This document shows positions 35,008 to 43,920 of a stretch of 64,000 nucleotides of DNA, one piece after another. Position numbers and translations under genes: made by a program. The notes under the pieces are model-generated. The model did not search any database. It was not told the origin of the DNA and saw only the letters and a list, made by a program, of their open reading frames with translations. Position 1 is the first letter of the stretch. The number at the start of each line of letters is the position of its first letter. The stretch covers positions 62,001-126,000 of the forward strand of contig NZ_FNNS01000003.1 of NCBI RefSeq assembly GCF_900106795.1, written 5' to 3'. The DNA is from Aequorivita viscosa. GTDB lineage: Bacteria > Bacteroidota > Bacteroidia > Flavobacteriales > Flavobacteriaceae.

Positions 35008-36252
35008 ATGAGGATACTGCTCGCTGCCATATACCCTTACGCTTTTTTGCTACTCTACCTCATTATCCCTTTTGATAATTACATTAGAGCATTGCCTAAC
35101 ATCCTTTTAATAATTTTGGTTGTCGCTTTTCCTTTAATTGTAAAAAAAGAGGATTTCAAAAAGATGAAATCGCTTCCAATTGCTGTTTTCCTTGCGCTGT
35201 TCGCCTATCTCTGTATTAATTCATTCTTGGGTGGCCGATTCTTAGAAGATTATAACATCATTAAAAAAGTAATGATAGCTGTAGGATTAGCAATCCTCTA
35301 TATTCCTGTTTCAGAAGCAAAACCAACCGCAGATGAGATTGGTAAAATTAAGGGAGCTATTATCTTATCATCCTTGGCAGCCATCATTTTTTCAGTTTAT
35401 AACTTTGTGCTAATAACGCATAATACTGGAAGTTTTGCACTTGGAGATTCACCTCAAGTTGTTGAATCATTGTTAATTGACCGACTTTATCTTGGGCTTC
35501 TTAGCACATTTAGTATTCTGGTTTCTTTTCAATCTATTAAGAAGCAATATCATCCTAACAATAATTATCATTTAGCGAATATCGTAATCAACTTGGTGTT
35601 TATTATTTTAATTGCATCAAAAATTGCAGGAATTTCGCTGCTTGTTTTATTGTTATTAAAACAATTTTATGGGCAACGGAAAATTTGGAAAATGGTTTTA
35701 GCGAGTGGCGCTATTATAGCTGTTATCGGAATGTTTTTTCTTTTGAAAAATGAAAGTGACAACATTTACAATTCTGACGCAAAAGCCAACACCATTGTAC
35801 CAATAATAGAAAACACAAGAACATTTGAATTAAGGGCGATTGTCTGGCAATGCGCTGCGAAAATAATAGATGATGAAGGTTTTTCGTTAACAGGAAATGG
35901 ATTTGCTACTACAAACGATAAGCTTGTTTCCTGCTATGAAGCGGAGATACCAAATTTGGAGAAAAGAGATGTTTTCATTGCCAAAGAATACAATACACAT
36001 AACCAGTTTTTAGACTTTTATCTTAGTGCTGGTTTTATTGCTTTACTGCTGTTTTTAGGCTTTATTGTTGTAACCTTTTTATCAGTTCGAAAGCACTTTC
36101 TTCCAACCGCAATGCTAGCAATTTTAGTAATGTATTGTTTGGTCGAAAATGTATTCCACAGGCAAATTGGAGCTTATTATATTGGCTTTATTTTGATAAT
36201 TATCATGACGAGTGTTTCAGCTCTCGAAAACAACGATATAAAAGAGACTTAA
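35008..36252 (+). CDS. O-antigen ligase family protein
   Basis: 414 residues with about 11 membrane helices. The periplasmic loop carries [32 protein letters not shown] and then [21 protein letters not shown]; the Arg plus THNQFLD (HNxxLD-like) pattern is the WaaL/Wzy_C signature. It probably attaches polymer to an acceptor or polymerises it. UDP-xylose synthase follows with its own -7 element. Confidence 0.83.
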   Translation: MRILLAAIYPYAFLLLYLIIPFDNYIRALPNILLIILVVAFPLIVKKEDFKKMKSLPIAVFLALFAYLCINSFLGGRFLEDYNIIKKVMIAVGLAILYIPVSEAKPTADEIGKIKGAIILSSLAAIIFSVYNFVLITHNTGSFALGDSPQVVESLLIDRLYLGLLSTFSILVSFQSIKKQYHPNNNYHLANIVINLVFIILIASKIAGISLLVLLLLKQFYGQRKIWKMVLASGAIIAVIGMFFLLKNESDNIYNSDAKANTIVPIIENTRTFELRAIVWQCAAKIIDDEGFSLTGNGFATTNDKLVSCYEAEIPNLEKRDVFIAKEYNTHNQFLDFYLSAGFIALLLFLGFIVVTFLSVRKHFLPTAMLAILVMYCLVENVFHRQIGAYYIGFILIIIMTSVSALENNDIKET

Positions 36253-36267
36253 AAGGAATGCAAATTG

Positions 36268-36275
36268 TATTTTTG
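36268..36275 (+). promoter_or_regulatory. -7 element for the UDP-xylose synthase gene
   Basis: TATTTTTG, a full match to TAnnTTTG, 20 bp before the TTG start at 36296. No clear -33 element. Confidence 0.5.
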
Positions 36276-36295
36276 CCCCTAATAAAAAAATAAAA

Positions 36296-37279
36296 TTGAA
36301 AAGAGTACTCATAACAGGTGCTGCAGGGTTTTTAGGCTCCCACCTTTGCGACAAGTTTATTTCCGAAGGATTCCAAGTAATTGGGATGGATAATCTTATT
36401 ACAGGCGATATCAAGAATATTGAACATTTATTCAAGCTTGAAGCATTTGAATTTTACCATCACGACGTAACAAAATTTGTATTCGTGCCAGGCAAGTTGG
36501 ATTATATTCTTCATTTTGCTTCGCCAGCAAGCCCTATAGATTATTTAAAAATACCTATTCAGACCTTAAAAGTAGGCTCATTGGGCACTCACAACCTGTT
36601 AGGATTGGCAAAGGAAAAGAATGCTCGTATTCTAATCGCCTCTACCTCTGAGGTTTATGGAGATCCTTTAGTACACCCACAAACAGAGGAATACTTTGGA
36701 AATGTGAACACCATTGGCCCACGTGGCGTTTACGATGAGGCCAAAAGGTTTCAAGAATCCATTACCATGGCCTATCATCGAACCCATGGTTTAGACACCA
36801 GAATAGCCCGTATATTCAATACCTATGGTCCCAGAATGCGTCTAAATGACGGGCGTGTTATTCCCGCGTTTATTGGACAAGCCCTTCGTGGGGAAGATTT
36901 AACAGTTTTTGGCGACGGATTGCAAACACGATCATTTTGTTATGTAGATGATCAAATTGAAGGACTTTACCATCTTTTGCTCAGTGATTACCACTTACCA
37001 GTAAACATTGGTAATCCAGGCGAAATAACCATTCTTGATTTTGCGAAGGAAATCGTAAAACTAACAGGAACTAATCAAAAAATCATATTCAAACCTTTGC
37101 CTGAAGATGATCCATTACAACGAGAACCAGACATCTCAAAAGCAAAAAAAATATTAGGTTGGGAACCTAAAGTTTCTCGTGAAGAAGGAATGAAAAAAAC
37201 CTACGAATACTTTAAAAGCCTAACAAAAGAAGAGCTATTTAAAAGTGAACACAAAGATTTTTCAAAGCATAATAGATAA
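36296..37279 (+). CDS. UDP-glucuronate decarboxylase (UDP-xylose synthase)
   Basis: 327 residues from a TTG start, which gives the standard N-terminus [17 protein letters not shown]. It is an extended SDR converting UDP-GlcA to UDP-xylose. Diagnostic blocks: [12 protein letters not shown] near 80, [14 protein letters not shown] near 119, RGVYDEAKR with the YxxxK pair near 148, [10 protein letters not shown] near 177, and [13 protein letters not shown] near 220. It implies a UDP-glucuronate pool, the same sugar the C5-epimerase call points to. It is followed after 7 bp by the initiating sugar transferase. Confidence 0.93.
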   Translation: MKRVLITGAAGFLGSHLCDKFISEGFQVIGMDNLITGDIKNIEHLFKLEAFEFYHHDVTKFVFVPGKLDYILHFASPASPIDYLKIPIQTLKVGSLGTHNLLGLAKEKNARILIASTSEVYGDPLVHPQTEEYFGNVNTIGPRGVYDEAKRFQESITMAYHRTHGLDTRIARIFNTYGPRMRLNDGRVIPAFIGQALRGEDLTVFGDGLQTRSFCYVDDQIEGLYHLLLSDYHLPVNIGNPGEITILDFAKEIVKLTGTNQKIIFKPLPEDDPLQREPDISKAKKILGWEPKVSREEGMKKTYEYFKSLTKEELFKSEHKDFSKHNR

Positions 37280-37286
37280 CGAATAG

Positions 37287-38639
37287 ATGTTTAAAAGTGG
37301 AAGATATTCAGGGTTTTTAAGGCCTATTTCTTACGGAATAGATCTTTTCTTTATCCATTTTTTGGCATTTAGCATGTTTGGAACATCGTTTCCATACTTC
37401 AATTTCGTTGTTTATTTAACAATAGCCTGGCTTGTTCTTTCATTGCGCTCTGGATTTTATGAAATTTATCGTTTTACGCATGCCGCAAACATAATGTCGT
37501 TATTGGGCAAACAAGGGATTGTTTTTGTGCTTATTGTGTTTTCATTTTTTGGCTTCTACAACCAGTTTGATATACCGCCGGCAATTGTTTTTAAATATGT
37601 TCTATTAGTGATGTCGTGTATCGCCATCGTAAAATTTGGAATCTATTATTTGCTAAAAAAATATCGGCTACACTTAGGAGGTAATATTCGAAAAGTCGTC
37701 ATTTTAGGCTTAAACCAAAAAACAGATCGCCTCCGTAAATTTTTCACTGCAAACCCCGTCTATGGTTATAAACTCTATAAAACTTTCGATTTTAAAAAAT
37801 CAGGAAGCGACACACTAGAAGAATGTATGAAATATGTGATGGATGAAAAAATTGACGAAATTTATGCTTCCGTTGCAGAGCTGAGTAATAAAGATCTGCT
37901 GAAACTTATTGAGTTTGTAGATAACAATTTAAAAATCCTAAAGTTTCTACCAGACAATAAGGAAATATATAGTAAACGACTTGATTTTTCGTATTACGGC
38001 GTGCTTCCTATATTGTCCATGCGTAAAATCCCCATAGATGAACCGCTAAATAAATTTATTAAAAGAGCGTTCGATATTATCCTCTCGCTTGCGGTAATTA
38101 TTGGTATATTATCTTGGTTAACACCTTTGTTAGGTTTATTGATTAAGTTAGAATCGAAAGGACCAATATTCTTTAAACAGAAGCGTAATGGTTTAGATTA
38201 TAAGGAATTTTACTGTTATAAATTCCGATCAATGATTCCAAATCCTATGGCCGATTTGCATCAAATTAAAAAAGGTGATACTCGGGTTACCCGAATTGGA
38301 CGGATCATCCGAAAGACAAGTATTGACGAATTGCCACAGTTTATCAACGTTCTTAAAGGAGATATGTCGGTTGTTGGGCCAAGACCGCATATGGTGAGTC
38401 ACACGCATATGTATGCTGAACGAATAGATAAATTTATGGTGCGCCATTTTATAAAACCAGGAATTACAGGTTTGGCACAAGTAAGTGGGTTTCGTGGTGA
38501 GGTAGACAGCGAAAGTCACATAATTAACAGAGTGAAGTACGACATTTTCTATTTAGAAAACTGAAGCCTCTTCCTCGATATTAAAATCGTGTTTCAAACT
38601 ATATATAACGCCCTGAGAGGGGAGGAAAAGGCTTATTAG
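37287..38639 (+). pseudogene. Polyprenyl-phosphate hexose-1-phosphate transferase (WcaJ-like) with in-frame TGA near the C-terminus
   Basis: Initiates repeat-unit synthesis by transferring hexose-1-phosphate to undecaprenyl phosphate. The frame to the first stop (38562-38564) encodes 425 residues: four or five N-terminal helices, a CoA-binding-like middle domain, then the bacterial sugar-transferase domain (KRAFDIILSL; KFRSM; TSIDELPQF; GDMSVVGPRPH). It stops after YDIFYLEN, where relatives continue with Trp. The same frame resumes after the TGA as SLFLDIKIVFQTIYN then ALRGEEKAY and TAG at 38637-38639, exactly the usual family ending. So this looks like a TGG-to-TGA change at a conserved Trp: a recent nonsense mutation, a readthrough site, or a sequence error. 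A 425-residue product may still be partly active. Confidence 0.85.
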
Positions 38640-38681
38640 ACGATTAGTTTTTCTCGGAACCAATCTGTAAAGGATAGTAAC

Positions 38682-38689
38682 TAATTTTG
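38682..38689 (+). promoter_or_regulatory. -7 element for the CapK-like gene
   Basis: TAATTTTG, a full match to TAnnTTTG, 13 bp before the ATG at 38703. No clear -33 element. Confidence 0.45.
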
Positions 38690-38702
38690 AACAAGAAGTA
38701 GT

Positions 38703-40016
38703 ATGTTGAATCTTTTCGATTTGTCTCAAAAACTAAATGGTTTTCCGATGAAGAAAGCCAAAGAGGAATATGAAAGGATCTTAAGTATTCCTGAAGCAGA
38801 ATATGAAGATTATATTAATCAAAAGAAGAAAGAAATTGTAACCTTTCATTTTGAAAATAATGCATTCTATAAAAACCTAGTAGGAAATAGCTTACCAGAT
38901 AAATGGCATCAGTTACCAGTGATGACCAAAGCCGATTATCAAAAGCCTTTAGAGCAGAAGCTGTCTATTGGTTATAATAATCCTAAACACCTTTATACAA
39001 ACAAAACATCAGGATCTACTGGAACCCCAATGTTCTTTGCAATAGACAAATTTGCCCACGCCATGACTTGGGCAAACATAATCTATAAATATGGATGGTA
39101 TGGAATTGACTTAAACTCATCGTATCAGGCCCGTTTTTATGGTATACCAAAAGATTTTATTGGTTATAGAAAAGAAAGGTTGAAAGATTTTTTAGGAAAA
39201 AGGTATCGTTTTTCAATTTTTGATCTTACCGACGACGCACTCGAAAGGATTTTAAAGAAATTTAAATCGACACCATTTCAATATATCAACGGGTATACGA
39301 GCTCTATAGTGTTATTTGCCAATTATTTGGAATCAAAAGGAATTGTGCTTAGAGCAGTTTGTCCAACACTGAAGGTATGTATTACTACGGCAGAAATGTT
39401 ATTTGATAAAGACAAAGCTTTACTTGAAAAACAATTTGGAGTTCGGGTTGTGAACGAGTATGGTGCTTCAGAAACTGGAATTTTAGCAATTACCAATCTT
39501 GAAGATGACTGGCAAGTAAGCTCAGAGTTGTCTTTCATAGAAATCTTGGACGAAAATAACAATCCTGTTCCCTTAGGTGCTGAAGGCAAGGTGGTTGTTA
39601 CTAACTTGTTTAACAAAGCACACCCGTTTATTCGTTATGAAATTGGAGATATGGGTGTTTTGGACGAGAAGTCAACATTTAAAAAACCAATTTTTAAGCA
39701 TATTACTGGAAGGACAAACGACTTTGTGGTACTACCAAGCGGCAAAAAAGCATCTGGTCTTACATTTTATTATGTTACCAAAACCGTAATGCAAAATGAT
39801 GGAAATATTCAAGAATTTGTAATCAAACAAATCGCACGGGATACTTTTGAAGTGCTTTATAAGAGTAATGAGCCTTTGACTGCAATACAAATTATAAACA
39901 TTAAAGCAGCAGCAAAAACCTACTTAGAGCCTAACTTAAACTTCAATTTTACACGGAAGGATTTTATTCCAAGATCAAAAAGTGGGAAGTTGAAGCAGTT
40001 TGAGTCGTTAATTTAG
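38703..40016 (+). CDS. CapK-like / phenylacetate-CoA ligase family protein
   Basis: 437 residues of the adenylate-forming superfamily. The AMP-binding loop TSGSTGTPMFFAIDK is at about residues 101-115, NEYGASETG near 253-261, HPFIRYEIGDMG near 303-314, and a short C-terminal lid ending in SKSGKLKQFESLI. CapK-type proteins are common in capsule/EPS loci and are assumed to activate an acid for attachment to sugar or amine; the substrate is unknown. The stop overlaps the convergent GT2 gene by 4 bp. Confidence 0.85.
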   Translation: MLNLFDLSQKLNGFPMKKAKEEYERILSIPEAEYEDYINQKKKEIVTFHFENNAFYKNLVGNSLPDKWHQLPVMTKADYQKPLEQKLSIGYNNPKHLYTNKTSGSTGTPMFFAIDKFAHAMTWANIIYKYGWYGIDLNSSYQARFYGIPKDFIGYRKERLKDFLGKRYRFSIFDLTDDALERILKKFKSTPFQYINGYTSSIVLFANYLESKGIVLRAVCPTLKVCITTAEMLFDKDKALLEKQFGVRVVNEYGASETGILAITNLEDDWQVSSELSFIEILDENNNPVPLGAEGKVVVTNLFNKAHPFIRYEIGDMGVLDEKSTFKKPIFKHITGRTNDFVVLPSGKKASGLTFYYVTKTVMQNDGNIQEFVIKQIARDTFEVLYKSNEPLTAIQIINIKAAAKTYLEPNLNFNFTRKDFIPRSKSGKLKQFESLI

Positions 40017-40765
40017 TTCTTATACTTTAAGAACCCACGCACAGCCCATTGTATCATATAGTAACTGGAATCTAAAACACTTAAGTTCTCTACTTTTCTA
40101 TAAAACTGCCATTGGTATTTAATGAGGGCAGATTTTTTTCGAGACAAGGAGTTTTCTCGAATTCGGTAAATGGCTTTTGGTTCTTGAATTCCATAAGCGA
40201 AAGGAATTTCTTTTAAATACCGCAACCATAACCCCATGTCTTGTCTTTTATACACTTCGGGCATAAACTTTTTCCCTAATGTTTCAATATCTAAAAAAGC
40301 AGTCAAGCAACTTATTGAATTTGTTTTAAGAATGTCAGTGTAGGTTACTTTTTGAGGAACGATAAAATCTGAATAGACAAATTCTAACGCTTCATTTGAT
40401 CGCCTGTAAGAAGAAAAAACAAAATGCACGCCTGTTTTTTTAATTGTTTTGATACTGGTTTCAATAAAGTCAGAAAACCAAATATCATCCGCGTCTAAGA
40501 AAGTCATATACGTTCCTGTTGCCTTTGCAATACCCTTGTTTCTGGAAACAGCGGGACCGGAATTAACGGTAGATTTGATGAGATGAATCCGGTCATCGGT
40601 TTTTTGTATTTGTTTTATGACTGAAATAGTCTGGTCTGTAGAGCAATCGTCAACAAGAATAAGTTCCCAGTTTGAGTACGTTTGGCTATGTACAGAAGCT
40701 ATAGTTTCCCTGATGTATTTTTCAGAATTGTAGGTTGGTGTTATAATGGATACTAAAGCTGTCAT
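40013..40765 (-). CDS. Glycosyltransferase family 2
   Basis: 250 residues from ATG 40765 (a TTG at 40783 would add six residues). Classic GT-A family 2: VSIITPTYNSEKYIRETI at the N-terminus, LVDDCSTDQT (about 34-43), NKGIAKATGTYMTFLDADD (DxD-type metal site near 90), and a C-terminal segment ending QWAVRGFLKYKN. It adds a sugar to the growing repeat unit by an inverting mechanism. It lies 55 bp downstream of wecB on the same strand and is probably co-transcribed with it. Confidence 0.92.
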   Translation of the reverse strand: MTALVSIITPTYNSEKYIRETIASVHSQTYSNWELILVDDCSTDQTISVIKQIQKTDDRIHLIKSTVNSGPAVSRNKGIAKATGTYMTFLDADDIWFSDFIETSIKTIKKTGVHFVFSSYRRSNEALEFVYSDFIVPQKVTYTDILKTNSISCLTAFLDIETLGKKFMPEVYKRQDMGLWLRYLKEIPFAYGIQEPKAIYRIRENSLSRKKSALIKYQWQFYRKVENLSVLDSSYYMIQWAVRGFLKYKN

Positions 40766-40820
40766 GTAATTCTGTATTGGCAAAATCTATTTCAAATGTA
40801 GATTCACGTTCGCAATGATT

Positions 40821-41927
40821 CTAGTTGCCTTTTTTTGAATAATATATTTCTACTAAATTTTCAATAATTCTTTCTGAAGCTTTTCCATCCCACAGCGGTA
40901 TTTCTTGCGCTTGTTGCCATTCGTCGTTATTTAACCTTTGAAATGAAGCAGTTATCTTTTCGATATTATTGGCAACTAATACATTTGTTCCTAAAGTACA
41001 GGTTTCTGGTCGTTCCGTCGAGTTTCTAAACGTAAGGCACGGAACGTTTAAAATAGACGCTTCTTCGGTAATACCTCCCGAATCTGTTAATATGGCTTTA
41101 GCATTTTTTAAAAGGTAAATAAAGTTTAAATACCCTTGTGGTTCAACTACATGTAAGTTTTTAAATTCACTGGTTATTGCTTCTAAAACTTGTTGCGTTC
41201 TAGGGTGAACCGGAAAAATAATAGGAGTATCTCCTGCATGTGATACAATTGTACGTAAGAGCTCTGCAAACGAAGATCCTTTATCAACATTTGACGGTCT
41301 ATGTAATGTTAGTAAGAAGTATCCTTTAGGCTTTAAATTAAAATCGCTCCAAAATGTAGGTTTTTCAATTCGATTTAAATTTTTCAAAAGAGTGTCAATC
41401 ATTACATTTCCGACAAAAAATATCTTTTCTTTAGAATGGCCTTCATCAATTAAATTCTGACTGGCTTTTTCCGAGGTAGTAAAGAAATAATCTGTAATGC
41501 TGTCGGTGACCATTCGGTTTATTTCTTCAGGCATTGTCCTGTCGCCACTTCTAATGCCAGCTTCTACGTGTATTAAAGGAATGTTAGCCTTTTTTGTTAC
41601 AATAGCACAAGCCATTGTTGAGGTTACATCGCCAACTACGAGCACAAAATCGGGTCTGTTTTCTGCCAATTCTTTTTCAAAAGCAATCATGATACTTGCT
41701 GTTTGCTCAGCTTGCGTACCACTTTTAACATCTAAGTTTTTGTTTGGCTTCGGTATTTGTAACTCATCAAAAAAAGTATCACTCAGTGCAGCGCTATAAT
41801 GTTGACCGGTATGAATGAGCCTATAGCTAATTGGTTTTTGCTCGGTCTTAAGCTTTTCTATCGCCTTGATAATTGGCGATATTTTCATAAAATTTGGTCT
41901 TGCTCCAGCAACAATTGTTATTTCCAT
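40821..41927 (-). CDS. wecB: UDP-N-acetylglucosamine 2-epimerase (non-hydrolysing)
   Basis: 368 residues. Interconverts UDP-GlcNAc and UDP-ManNAc. N-terminal VAGARPNFMKISPI (6-19), HTGQHYS near 40, VVGDVTSTMACAI near 94, HVEAGIRSGD near 120, LHRPSNVD near 213, and LTDSGGITEEA near 287-297. Length and motifs are normal. The product could be the donor for the WecG-type transferase at 34054-34791. Transcribed away from purD, together with the GT2 gene. Confidence 0.96.
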   Translation of the reverse strand: MEITIVAGARPNFMKISPIIKAIEKLKTEQKPISYRLIHTGQHYSAALSDTFFDELQIPKPNKNLDVKSGTQAEQTASIMIAFEKELAENRPDFVLVVGDVTSTMACAIVTKKANIPLIHVEAGIRSGDRTMPEEINRMVTDSITDYFFTTSEKASQNLIDEGHSKEKIFFVGNVMIDTLLKNLNRIEKPTFWSDFNLKPKGYFLLTLHRPSNVDKGSSFAELLRTIVSHAGDTPIIFPVHPRTQQVLEAITSEFKNLHVVEPQGYLNFIYLLKNAKAILTDSGGITEEASILNVPCLTFRNSTERPETCTLGTNVLVANNIEKITASFQRLNNDEWQQAQEIPLWDGKASERIIENLVEIYYSKKGN

Positions 41928-41956
41928 TAGCGTGAGTTGGATTTTGTCTTAATTCG

Positions 41957-41964
41957 CAAAAATA
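41957..41964 (-). promoter_or_regulatory. -7 element for wecB
   Basis: On the minus strand TATTTTTG, a full match to TAnnTTTG, 29 bp upstream of the wecB ATG. No clear -33 element. Confidence 0.45.
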
Positions 41965-42228
41965 GGGAAACTGAATGTAAGCCACGTCATTTTTAAACCT
42001 CTTTCGTATAATTGACTAACGGCAGATTCATGAAATAGATTAATCGTTTTTCTAAACTTGTCAAATAGGCCAAACAGCTTATATTAAGTTGATATTAGAT
42101 ATAAAAAAATGCTTTTAACGCTAAAACGTAGATTTCGTAATAAAATGAATTATTTTTGAAGTCGGTATTGAAGAAGCTACCGAAAACAGAGGGAGTAATT
42201 GAAGTTGTATTTATAGTGTTGGTTCCAA

Positions 42229-42252
42229 AATATGTAAAACCAATTACATATT
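42229..42252. promoter_or_regulatory. Inverted repeat upstream of purD
   Basis: AATATGTAA (42229-42237) and TTACATATT (42244-42252), perfect 9-bp arms with a 6-bp centre, 36 bp upstream of the purD -7 element. It has the size of a dimeric regulator site, but no regulator is known for it. Confidence 0.35.
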
Positions 42253-42288
42253 GAAGCTGATATTCGGGATGTCATTTTATAAAACTCC

Positions 42289-42296
42289 TATTTTTG
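42289..42296 (+). promoter_or_regulatory. -7 element for purD
   Basis: TATTTTTG, a full match to TAnnTTTG. A degenerate -33 (TTCG at 42263) lies 22 bp upstream. The leader to the ATG at 42376 would be about 75 nt. Confidence 0.5.
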
Positions 42297-42375
42297 CGCC
42301 GAAGAATAGCGTAGCAGCATTTATCATTTAACTATTAACCTGTAATTTTTTATATAAGTCTAAATACATAATACC

Positions 42376-43647
42376 ATGAACATACTAATCCTAGGCTCTG
42401 GCGGTCGTGAACATACGTTTGCCTATTACATTTCTCAAAGCAATCGTTGCCAAAATTTATTTGTTGCTCCCGGGAATGCGGGCACCGAAACTATTGCAAC
42501 AAATGTAGCGATAAATAGTACAGATTTTGAAGCTGTTAAAAATTGTGTTGTTAGCAACAATATAAAAATGGTAGTGGTAGGGCCAGAAGATCCATTAGTT
42601 CACGGTATAGCCGATTATTTTGCTGAGACTTATGAATTAAAAGAGGTTATGCTCATAGGGCCCTCAAAGCGAGGGGCGCTGCTGGAAGGTAGTAAACAGC
42701 GCGCAAAAGAGTTTATGATGCAGCACGGCATCCCTACAGCAGCTTATGAAAGCTTTACGGCTAAATCCTTGGAAGCAGGTAAGTTGTTTTTAGAAACCTT
42801 AAATCCGCCATATGTTTTAAAAGCTGATGGATTAGCGGCAGGAAAAGGAGTATTGATTTTAAACGACCTCAACGAAGCTAAACAAGAACTTGAAAACATG
42901 CTTGCCCACAGTAAATTTGGAGATGCGAGCGCTAAAGTGGTAATTGAAGAGTTTTTAGATGGAATTGAGTTAAGTGTTTTTGTATTAACCGATGGAAAAA
43001 ATTACAAAATTCTGCCAACAGCCAAAGATTACAAACGAATTGGAGAAGGTGATACAGGACTAAATACGGGAGGAATGGGAGCAATTTCCCCAGTACCTTT
43101 TGCAGATGCGGAGTTGATGAAAAAAATTGAAGACAGGATTGTTAAACCAACTGTAAATGGTCTTGCAAAAGAAAATATAGATTACAAAGGTTTTATTTTT
43201 ATTGGTTTAATAAAAGTGAATAATGAGCCTTATGTTATTGAGTATAATGTACGTATGGGCGACCCTGAAACAGAAGTTGTCTTACCACGAATAAAAACTG
43301 ATTTAATCGATTTGTTTGAAGCTACTTACAATCAAAATTTAGACAAAGTAAATATTGAAATCGATAATAGAGCAGCAACAACTGTAATGTTAGTTTCAGG
43401 AGGCTATCCAGAAAATTATGAAAAGGGAAAAGAAATTACAGGCTTGGAGAATGTAGCAGATTCCATTGTATTTCATGCAGGAACCAAATCGGAAAATGGC
43501 AAGGTTCTTACCAACGGGGGGCGCGTTATAGCAATTACTTCTTTAGATGTCGATTTCAGAAAAGCACTAAAAAAATCCTATCAAAATATCGAGAAGATAT
43601 CTTTTGATAGGATGAATTATCGTGGCGATATTGGCTTTGATTTATAA
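42376..43647 (+). CDS. purD: Phosphoribosylamine--glycine ligase (GAR synthetase)
   Basis: Second step of de novo purine synthesis; ATP-grasp enzyme, 423 residues, usual length. N-terminal MNILILGSGGREH, phosphate-binding VVVGPEDPLVHGI (about 67-79), KADGLAAGKGVLI (about 152-164), the conserved DYKRIGEGDTGLNTGGMGA (about 218-236) and the metal-binding EYNVRMGDPE (about 290-299). It is followed closely by the convergent DUF6341 gene. Confidence 0.98.
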   Translation: MNILILGSGGREHTFAYYISQSNRCQNLFVAPGNAGTETIATNVAINSTDFEAVKNCVVSNNIKMVVVGPEDPLVHGIADYFAETYELKEVMLIGPSKRGALLEGSKQRAKEFMMQHGIPTAAYESFTAKSLEAGKLFLETLNPPYVLKADGLAAGKGVLILNDLNEAKQELENMLAHSKFGDASAKVVIEEFLDGIELSVFVLTDGKNYKILPTAKDYKRIGEGDTGLNTGGMGAISPVPFADAELMKKIEDRIVKPTVNGLAKENIDYKGFIFIGLIKVNNEPYVIEYNVRMGDPETEVVLPRIKTDLIDLFEATYNQNLDKVNIEIDNRAATTVMLVSGGYPENYEKGKEITGLENVADSIVFHAGTKSENGKVLTNGGRVIAITSLDVDFRKALKKSYQNIEKISFDRMNYRGDIGFDL

Positions 43648-43652
43648 AAAAA

Positions 43653-43880
43653 TCAAAGGCTTTCGTCAAAGGTATACTGGCTTTCGGTGTTTTCGTCAAA
43701 TTTTTTAAGTTGTAACATCCAATATATAAAAGCAGCTGCGGCAATTAAAACAAAAATCCAAGAAACTGCATTTGCCAGGAACCAATTGTCTAGTTCTAAC
43801 GCTACGATTGCTTTATGAGGAATAAAAAGCACATCTTCAAAAAGGGAAGCTATTCCTTCCCAAAAACCTTTCCAAGTCAT
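43653..43880 (-). CDS. DUF6341 family small membrane protein
   Basis: 75 residues from ATG 43880. One membrane helix near 38-58 (SWIFVLIAAAAFIYWML) preceded by an amphipathic N-terminus (WKGFWEGIASLFEDVLFIP) and followed by an acidic tail. In Flavobacteriia such a protein next to a DUF6427 gene and purD is a recurrent arrangement, from memory; function unknown. It is divergent from the DUF6427 gene, with a CAAANNTA (-7) element 19 bp upstream. A longer frame to 43970 overlaps the DUF6427 gene and is unlikely. Confidence 0.72.
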   Translation of the reverse strand: MTWKGFWEGIASLFEDVLFIPHKAIVALELDNWFLANAVSWIFVLIAAAAFIYWMLQLKKFDENTESQYTFDESL

Positions 43881-43899
43881 ATCTTTAAACTTTAGATAG

Positions 43900-43907
43900 C
43901 AAAAATA
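43900..43907 (-). promoter_or_regulatory. -7 element for the DUF6341 gene
   Basis: On the minus strand TATTTTTG, a full match to TAnnTTTG, 19 bp upstream of the ATG at 43880. Confidence 0.45.
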
Positions 43908-43920
43908 TAAAATAACACCC

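Larger units (their letters stand above)
41928..42375. other. Divergent intergenic region between wecB and purD
   Basis: 448 bp, AT-rich, no coding frame. It holds the -7 element for wecB (41957-41964), that of purD (42289-42296) and a 9-bp inverted repeat (42229-42252). It marks the right border of the polysaccharide locus. Confidence 0.6.

Noticed and set aside
38564-38634. Long-range inverted repeat (AAGCCTCTTCCTC with GAGGAAAAGGCTT) after the sugar transferase stop, possible terminator
   Set aside because: The whole stretch is the in-frame coding remainder of the sugar transferase after the TGA; the 45-nt loop and lack of a T-run also argue against a terminator.
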